Shown: piece after piece, positions 59,019 to 64,000 of the stretch
How positions within the stretch are numbered: the first letter of the stretch is position 1
How the letters are laid out: every line of letters starts with the position of its first letter
Assembly (NCBI GenBank): GCA_903864275.1
Contig: CAIPFE010000014.1
Span: 310,001-374,000 of the forward strand
Origin: an uncultured Mucilaginibacter sp.
GTDB lineage: Bacteria > Bacteroidota > Bacteroidia > Sphingobacteriales > Sphingobacteriaceae
Reading direction: 5' to 3'
Length of the DNA: 64,000 bases
Translations under genes and position numbers: made by a program
The notes under the pieces: generated by a model
Told to the model about the DNA's origin: nothing
The model's input: only the letters and a program-made list of their open reading frames with translations
The model's database searches: none

Positions 59019-60317
59019 ATGGAAAAAGAAAAACAATTTTTATTACTATGCCGGCGGCAAATTGAGCTGATGCTAAACTGGGGCGACAGCGCGATTTGGA
59101 GCAATGATGATTTTGAACAGCTTAGCGAGAAAATTTTTGATAAAACCAGGGTGCAGCTAAGTATTTCCACGCTTAAGCGGATATGGGGCAAGGTACGCTA
59201 CGAAAACTTCCCAACGACGGGCACATTGAACGCTTTAGCGGGGTTTCTTGATTATGAAAACTGGCGCGATTTCAGGCAGAAAAATGAGATCAATGAACCA
59301 GCTTCGACACCGGGAAATAATTTTGAGATAACCCCCCAAACCAGCGCACCGGCGGATGAAGCAGCACCAAAGGCCCGAAAAGTTTCGGCCCCGGTTATCC
59401 TCGGTATGATATTGCTGGTTATTTTGGCAGCAGCCTATGTAAGCTTCAAAAAACGGGGGGCACCTGTCGACCTTTCAAAAGTAAAATTTGAAGCGATAAT
59501 AGTTTCTGATACGCTGCCCAATTCGGTGATCTTTAACTATGACGCCTCGGTTTTTAAATCAGACAGCGTGTATATCCAGCAATCATGGGACCCGACACGC
59601 AGGGAACTCGTTCCTGGAGACGGCAAACAACATACTTCTATTTACTATAACCCCGGCTATTTTATTGCAAAGCTGGTGTTTAACAACGAGATAAAAAAAG
59701 AATTCGTTGTATCTATAAAAACCAAAGGGTGGAAAGGTATTATTGAAAGGAAACCTGTGCCTATTTATCTTTCAGCGGGTGAAATAAAGGGCAAGGGATT
59801 TATGGGCATATCTGATAGCCTGTTTCATGCAAAAACCGGATCACCGGTATTTAATGATACCTGGGTGAAATTTGCAAATGTGCAGGAATTCAAAAACATT
59901 GACGCCGGGAACTTTGCGCTTGAAACTACCTTCAGAAATTCATCCGCGGTTGAGGCATCCGTTTGCAGGAAGGTAAATGTATTGCTGCTGGGAACAAATA
60001 GTGCCATGATCATTCCTTTTTCGGATAAAGGATGTATCTCGGATTTGAACCTGCTGACCGCGAGTAGTTATATCAGCGGAAAGGACCACGACATGCGGGC
60101 ATTTGGTTGCGATTTCAGTAAGTACCAAAATTTAGTTTGCAGGGTCGAAAAACAACATCTGAAAATTTATCTTAACAATAAATTGATTTGGGATACGCCG
60201 CAAAAACAAACTTTAGGCAAAATAGAAGGCATAAGATTTGAATTTGAAGGCGCAGGTGAAATAAAAAGTGTTAAGCTGTCAACGCCGGGAGGCGGCGTTT
60301 ATGATGACAAATTCTGA
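59019..60317 (+). CDS. Putative one-component transmembrane regulator with external sandwich domain
   Basis: 432 residues without a signal peptide. Residues 1-88 (LLCRRQIELMLNWGDSAIWSNDDFEQLSEKIFDKTRVQLSISTLKRIWGKVRY) look like a Bacteroidota helix-turn-helix-type cytoplasmic domain; a linker of low complexity follows; one membrane span lies at ~124-142 (VILGMILLVILAAAYVSF). The outside part to the end contains a PKD-like strand segment and a sandwich-like C-terminal domain (DLNLLTASSYISGKDHDMRAFGCDFSKYQNL, QHLKIYLNNKLIWDTPQKQT). It is divergent from the paralogue genes of similar domain type. DNA binding is inferred. Confidence 0.55.
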   Translation: MEKEKQFLLLCRRQIELMLNWGDSAIWSNDDFEQLSEKIFDKTRVQLSISTLKRIWGKVRYENFPTTGTLNALAGFLDYENWRDFRQKNEINEPASTPGNNFEITPQTSAPADEAAPKARKVSAPVILGMILLVILAAAYVSFKKRGAPVDLSKVKFEAIIVSDTLPNSVIFNYDASVFKSDSVYIQQSWDPTRRELVPGDGKQHTSIYYNPGYFIAKLVFNNEIKKEFVVSIKTKGWKGIIERKPVPIYLSAGEIKGKGFMGISDSLFHAKTGSPVFNDTWVKFANVQEFKNIDAGNFALETTFRNSSAVEASVCRKVNVLLLGTNSAMIIPFSDKGCISDLNLLTASSYISGKDHDMRAFGCDFSKYQNLVCRVEKQHLKIYLNNKLIWDTPQKQTLGKIEGIRFEFEGAGEIKSVKLSTPGGGVYDDKF

Positions 60318-60324
60318 CCGGGAT

Positions 60325-60417
60325 TAATGGATTTTACAGATTTAAGGGAATTATTGATTACGTCGCTTAAAAATCAGAAAAATCGTTTAAATCAGCTTAA
60401 TCCAGGTTCAGACAAGA
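60325..60417. repeat. Imperfect inverted repeat at the convergence of two genes
   Basis: CTGACCGGGATTAATGGATT (60315-60334) is answered by CTTAATCCAGGTTCAG (60398-60413), with ACAGATTTAAGGG and AATCGTTTAAATC between. A dispersed ATTAATCCAGGTTC spacer type rather than a gene. Confidence 0.5.
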
Positions 60418-60425
60418 ATCCGAAA

Positions 60426-61070
60426 TCACTTCCCGGGCTGATCGATATGCACATCCCAAATCCGTGCCTGTTCAACCACTTCAGGATCGTGCGAACATAT
60501 AAATAATCCCAGGAGCGCATCGTCAGGCATGTTATCCATTTCGTGGGAACCTACGGTTTTAAGCTGTTCGCCAACGTGGCCGCATCGCATGATGAGCCGT
60601 TTACCTATGCGTTGCAACTGTATAACCTCAAATTTTTTATCGGGAAAAAATATTTCGCCTTCGGGGTCTTTCATGTTTTCGCCGGTAAGTGAGCGCCATT
60701 GCATGGCGGTTAAACCATCGCCGTGCTCAACAGCATTCAGCGCTATTGATTTATCATCTGTCGATTCCCTTATCATCCAGCCGATTTTACGATGATCGTT
60801 GCCCTTAGCGCCTAAAAATTCAAAGTTGGCGGTGGCGGTAAAATCGCCCTTTATTTTTTTAAAGACGTATTGAAACTCGTCGCGGTTAAACCAGATGTTG
60901 TAGCCTGAGCCGGTAAGGGTATAGGTATGGGTGACTTTATCATATTGTGCCGATCCGGCATTTTTTGGATGGCCAACATCTTCATGATGGTCGAAAACAC
61001 CTACGGCATCAGTCTGCGCCAATGCGCTGTTAAAGGCAACAACAAAAAGTATAAGGGACAAAATTTTCAT
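60426..61070 (-). CDS. Secreted DUF1349-like beta-sandwich protein
   Basis: 214 residues with a signal peptide to ~18 (FVVAFNSALAQ). The sandwich core reads VTHTYTLTGSGYNIWFNRDEFQYVFKKIKGDFTATANFEF, HRKIGWMIRES, SIALNAVEHGDGLTAMQWRS, as in the secreted domain found in TolB-type and DUF1349 proteins. Carbohydrate binding is possible. It is unpaired, convergent with the regulator at 59019 and close to the paralogue cluster. Confidence 0.65.
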   Translation of the reverse strand: MKILSLILFVVAFNSALAQTDAVGVFDHHEDVGHPKNAGSAQYDKVTHTYTLTGSGYNIWFNRDEFQYVFKKIKGDFTATANFEFLGAKGNDHRKIGWMIRESTDDKSIALNAVEHGDGLTAMQWRSLTGENMKDPEGEIFFPDKKFEVIQLQRIGKRLIMRCGHVGEQLKTVGSHEMDNMPDDALLGLFICSHDPEVVEQARIWDVHIDQPGK

Positions 61071-61275
61071 AACCGGTTTTTTAATGCAGTAGATAAAACT
61101 ATTAAATTTTAGATATTAAAGCTTGTACTAACTTAACGTTTTATGGGCGTTCATTAACCGGTTTTTCTTCACAGTCGTTTATTTAAGCACGACAAAAATC
61201 CGATCGCGGTTAAAGGCCGGCAGCAAAAAACAAAGCAAACAGGAGACCGTGCCGCCAGGTTATTGCTATGAAAAA

Positions 61276-61452
61276 AGGCGCCGTTAGGCGCCAAATATTG
61301 GTAGAAAAATTACAGAAAAGGTTTCGCGTGCCATCGGTACGCAACTTTTGAAGCGGTGTTAGCGCCAATGCATGGCGTGTGTTCAGTACCGAAAGGCACT
61401 GATTATCTTTTTAATTATTTTTCTACCAATGTTTGGCCCCTATCGGGGTCTT
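61276..61452. repeat. Structured interspersed element, copy 2
   Basis: Same nested plan as copy 1 at 22649-22826: end hairpin GCGCCgttaGGCGC, outer stem AAATATTGGTAG with CTACCAATGTTT, inner stem GTGCC plus GGTAC with GTACC plus GGCAC, apical GCGCCAATGCATGGCG identical in both copies, far hairpin GGCCCCtatcGGGGTC. The outer stem shows a compensatory change with respect to copy 1. Confidence 0.75.
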
Positions 61453-61473
61453 GTTCCAATCCGTTATGGGCAA

Positions 61474-62775
61474 TCAACTAAACACAATCGTAAACTCCGT
61501 TTGCTTTTCCGCAACTGTTTTCAACGAGAACTCAAAGCCATGATTTTCTAAAATCTCCCTTACAAGTGTAAGGCCTATCCCCTGCCCGTCCTTTTTTGTG
61601 CTGAAAAATGGTGAAAACAGGTTTGCTGATTGTTCGGCGCTGATGCCCGTACCTGTATCTGAAATAACAAGAACCTTTTTACCAGGCGCCGTCGTAAATT
61701 TTATTGTCCCTTTTAGATCAATTGCCTCTATGGCGTTTTTTACAATGTTGATCAACACCTGTTCCATTTGCTGTTCATCTGCGTTGATATTAAATTGGCT
61801 TTCTGCTAAATAAAATTCAAACGCAATTTCTTTTTCATTCGCTTTAATCTCCATCAATTTTGAAACGGAACCGATTAATTGATGAAGGTCGACAGGTTTT
61901 TTATTTGCTGCTGGCAGTTTTACCAGGTCGGCAAAATTGCGCATAAAATAGTTCAGGTTTTGGTTACGGTCCATGGCAACCTGCAAGGCGTCTTTCAGGT
62001 CGTTAAAGCGGTGGCCCTCCCAAAGCTGGTCGGTTTTTAAAGCCGATTGCATAATGGAGTTCACCGGGCCGATGGTATTGTTAACCTCGTGGGCCATCAT
62101 GCGGATCACCTTACCATATACATTTTTCTCGGCAGCTAATATTTCCGCCGTCAGGTCCTCGATCATAATAAAATGCCGTGAAAAGCCACGATCAATAAAA
62201 TGTGATTTTTGCAGCTTATAGGTATTTATCCCATCCGGCTTAACAACTATCGCTTCACCTGATCTTAGCTGTTTGATCTGCGTTAAAAGGGGATGTGAAA
62301 ATTTATCAACCGGGTATCCAAGTACATGCCCCGCTTCCACCCCGATAATTTGCAGTGCCTTCGGGTTTATCTGCTGAATATTATCGTCATAATCTAAAAT
62401 AACTATACCGGTAGGCGAGGTAAAAATTAATTTCTCTAAAAAAAAGTGCTGCTGTTCCTGTCGCGTACGTTCAGTGCGCAATTCATCCATCATCTGGTTG
62501 TACACGCCGATCAGCTGGTCCATTTCGTGCTTGCCGGTCGACAAAAATTTCACATTAAAATCCCGGTCCTTTATGGCTTCAACACCCTGCATCAGCGTTT
62601 TTAAGGGCTGTATCAACTGTCGGTACAATTGCCACGCTATTACAACCGAGATAATGATAAATACCTCTGATACAATGAAATATATCTTGTTATCATTGAA
62701 TATAAAATAGCTGAGCACCAGGGCTACGAGGTGCAGGATAACGACAAATAAAATGTACTTAGTCCTCAGCTTCAT
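61474..62775 (-). CDS. NtrY-like sensor histidine kinase
   Basis: 433 residues. Two membrane spans (6-25 and 33-52) with almost no periplasmic loop, a HAMP-like linker (~53-105, LIQPLKTLMQGVEAIKDRDF), a PAS domain (~115-215, TGIVILDYDDNIQQINPKAL), then the kinase core with phospho-acceptor H229 (MMAHEVNN), N box N347 (INIVKNAIEAI), GTGIS and QGIGLTLVREIL. Senses a membrane or cytoplasmic cue and phosphorylates the regulator encoded just upstream. Its first 17 bp overlap the 3' end of the regulator gene, so the pair is coupled. Confidence 0.9.
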   Translation of the reverse strand: MKLRTKYILFVVILHLVALVLSYFIFNDNKIYFIVSEVFIIISVVIAWQLYRQLIQPLKTLMQGVEAIKDRDFNVKFLSTGKHEMDQLIGVYNQMMDELRTERTRQEQQHFFLEKLIFTSPTGIVILDYDDNIQQINPKALQIIGVEAGHVLGYPVDKFSHPLLTQIKQLRSGEAIVVKPDGINTYKLQKSHFIDRGFSRHFIMIEDLTAEILAAEKNVYGKVIRMMAHEVNNTIGPVNSIMQSALKTDQLWEGHRFNDLKDALQVAMDRNQNLNYFMRNFADLVKLPAANKKPVDLHQLIGSVSKLMEIKANEKEIAFEFYLAESQFNINADEQQMEQVLINIVKNAIEAIDLKGTIKFTTAPGKKVLVISDTGTGISAEQSANLFSPFFSTKKDGQGIGLTLVREILENHGFEFSLKTVAEKQTEFTIVFS

Positions 62776-64000
62776 CGTAAGGAATTTGATATTTGTCGAG
62801 CCGGCGGTATAAGGCGCTGCGGGTTAGCCCCAGGGACGCGGCGGCTTTTGATATCTTGTTTTTATGATATTCCATTGCCCTTTTTATCATTTCTACCTCT
62901 ACCTCTTCCAAAGTTAAAGTGCCGATACCCGGCAATTGTATATTCCCCTTTTTTACCGGCGATAGCTCCAGCTGCGACTGGAAGTCGCCGATATCCAATT
63001 CATCGTTTTTGCTTACCAATATGGTCCGCTCCACCATATTTTTCAACTGCCTGATATTACCGGGTAAAGGTAACTGCTGCAGCCACTTCAGGGCGCTGTT
63101 GGAAACAGACAATGCCGGGCGGCCATATATTTCTTTTAAATTATTAATAAAAAAGTTAACCAGCAAAGGAATATCTTTTGGCCGCTCGCGCAAAGCTGGC
63201 AAATAAACAGTTATTAGATTGATACGGTATAACAAATCTTCCCTGAACGTTGCCCTGCTAACCATTTCGCCCAGGTTTTTGTTGGTAGCACAAACAATGC
63301 GCACGTCTACAGTTTTACTGCGGCTGCTGCCCAGAACTTCGTACGTACGGTCCTGCAGAACGCGCAAAAGCTTTACCTGGCTGCTGGCATCAAGATCGCC
63401 AATCTCATCTAAAAAAATAGTCCCCTTATTGGCCATTTCAAAGCGGCCTGTCCGGTCGAACCGGGCATCGGTAAAAGCCCCCCGCACATGCCCGAACATC
63501 TCACTTTCAAACAACGACGTTGAGATACCGCCAAGGTTTACCTTTATAAAAGGCTTGTTACGCCGCAGGCTGTTTTGGTGGATTGCTTCGGCTATCAATT
63601 CCTTACCGGTACCGCTTTCACCCATAACAAGGATGGAAGCGTCAGTACCAGCAACCCGGCCGATGGTCTCCAAAATATTCAGCATTTTAGGGTCCTCCCC
63701 TATGATGTGCTCAAATTTGTAGGTTTTATCAAGCTGTTTGCGTGTGTGATGCCCTGTCTTTTGTTCTTTCAGATCCAATAGCGTCTTAACAGATTGCAAC
63801 AGATGATCATTGTTCCAGGGTTTATTGATAAAATCACTGGCCCCTGCCTTCATCCCCTGCACCGCCAGCTCAATGCTTGCCCAGCCGGTGATGAGGATAA
63901 CAGGTATCTTAACATTTACCTGTTTTATTTTATCCAACAAGGCCATACCCTCTTTTCCTGATGTATCATTAGAAAAATTAAGGTCAAGCAGGATCAGTTC
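62759..64000 (-). CDS. Sigma-54-dependent response regulator (NtrC type), 5' end outside the window
   Basis: The frame runs to the right edge, so the first codons are missing. The receiver domain is partly visible: the phospho-acceptor D of ILLDLNF, VILITGWAS and AGASDFINKPW. The AAA+ domain has Walker A GESGTGKELI and loop GAFTDA, where GAFTGA is canonical, plus RVLQDRTYEVLGSS and the R finger region. The C-terminal Fis-type helix-turn-helix is NKISKAAASLGLTRSALYRRLDKY. It activates sigma-54 promoters after phosphorylation by the downstream kinase. The G to D change in the sigma-contact loop is seen directly; its effect is unknown. Confidence 0.9.
   Translation of the reverse strand, partial: ELILLDLNFSNDTSGKEGMALLDKIKQVNVKIPVILITGWASIELAVQGMKAGASDFINKPWNNDHLLQSVKTLLDLKEQKTGHHTRKQLDKTYKFEHIIGEDPKMLNILETIGRVAGTDASILVMGESGTGKELIAEAIHQNSLRRNKPFIKVNLGGISTSLFESEMFGHVRGAFTDARFDRTGRFEMANKGTIFLDEIGDLDASSQVKLLRVLQDRTYEVLGSSRSKTVDVRIVCATNKNLGEMVSRATFREDLLYRINLITVYLPALRERPKDIPLLVNFFINNLKEIYGRPALSVSNSALKWLQQLPLPGNIRQLKNMVERTILVSKNDELDIGDFQSQLELSPVKKGNIQLPGIGTLTLEEVEVEMIKRAMEYHKNKISKAAASLGLTRSALYRRLDKYQIPYDEAED

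Noticed and set aside
1..64000. tRNA, rRNA, tmRNA or riboswitch genes
   Set aside because: None was recognised on reading both strands, but small RNAs are easily missed by eye; a tRNAscan and Rfam search would decide.

Overview
The window looks like the chromosome of a soil- or plant-type Sphingobacteriaceae bacterium (phylum Bacteroidota), close to Mucilaginibacter or Pedobacter. The basis is a SusC/SusD pair, promoters of the Bacteroidota type (TAnnTTTG), the futalosine menaquinone gene mqnC, DUF1028/DUF2911 and FtsX-type orphan permeases, and protein sequences of sphingobacterial flavour. No rRNA, tRNA or CRISPR array was recognised by eye. The assignment is inference from gene content; no search was run.

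Layout. 0-3 kb: the end of nuoC and nuoD of respiratory complex I, separated by a JmjC-like cupin gene bracketed by inverted repeats. 3-6.4 kb: an ECF sigma factor and a membrane protein fusing an anti-sigma-like N-terminus to a trypsin-like protease, then a tandem array of four tiny lysine-rich lipoprotein genes. 6.5-19.8 kb: mostly housekeeping genes (ModF-like ATPase, mqnC, scpB, GNAT protein, XRE regulator, prmA, tpiA, GlmU-like protein, rpmE2, methylmalonyl-CoA epimerase, iscS-iscU-iscA). 20-25 kb: an FtsX-type permease and a long-chain acyl-CoA synthetase. 25-26.5 kb: a small AT-rich accessory patch (UDG-like protein, YoeB-type toxin-antitoxin). 26.5-37 kb: HAD hydrolase, lysS, ung, an intact IS4-family insertion sequence, an Lrp regulator, mntR-mntH with a perfect palindromic operator, smpB and pcm. 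37-41.5 kb: beta-barrel protein, a second permease, AraC regulator. 41.8-49.9 kb: a small polysaccharide-utilisation-type locus (PhyH dioxygenase, GH78-like rhamnosidase, SusC, SusD). 50-55 kb: TMEM175-like channel, PQQ dehydrogenase carrying an inserted cytochrome c domain, and a two-gene AT-rich cassette lying between two copies of the PQQ gene's promoter. 55-61 kb: a cluster of secreted proteins of related beta-sandwich type around a membrane-spanning putative regulator. 61.5-64 kb: an NtrY/NtrC-like two-component pair, the regulator running off the right edge.

The strongest signals outside ordinary genes lie between genes: (1) two copies of a ~178-nt element with nested stems and a compensatory base change; (2) a recurring architecture of short-period (7-9 nt) imperfect repeats forming long inverted arms, different in sequence at each locus; (3) many starts with the TAnnTTTG box only 4-7 nt before the ATG, implying leaderless mRNAs; (4) the promoter duplication around the two-gene cassette; (5) G/C-rich hairpins that supply the stop codons of converging genes, one of them split by the insertion sequence. 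All coordinates were read by eye, so repeat and hairpin edges may be off by a base or two.
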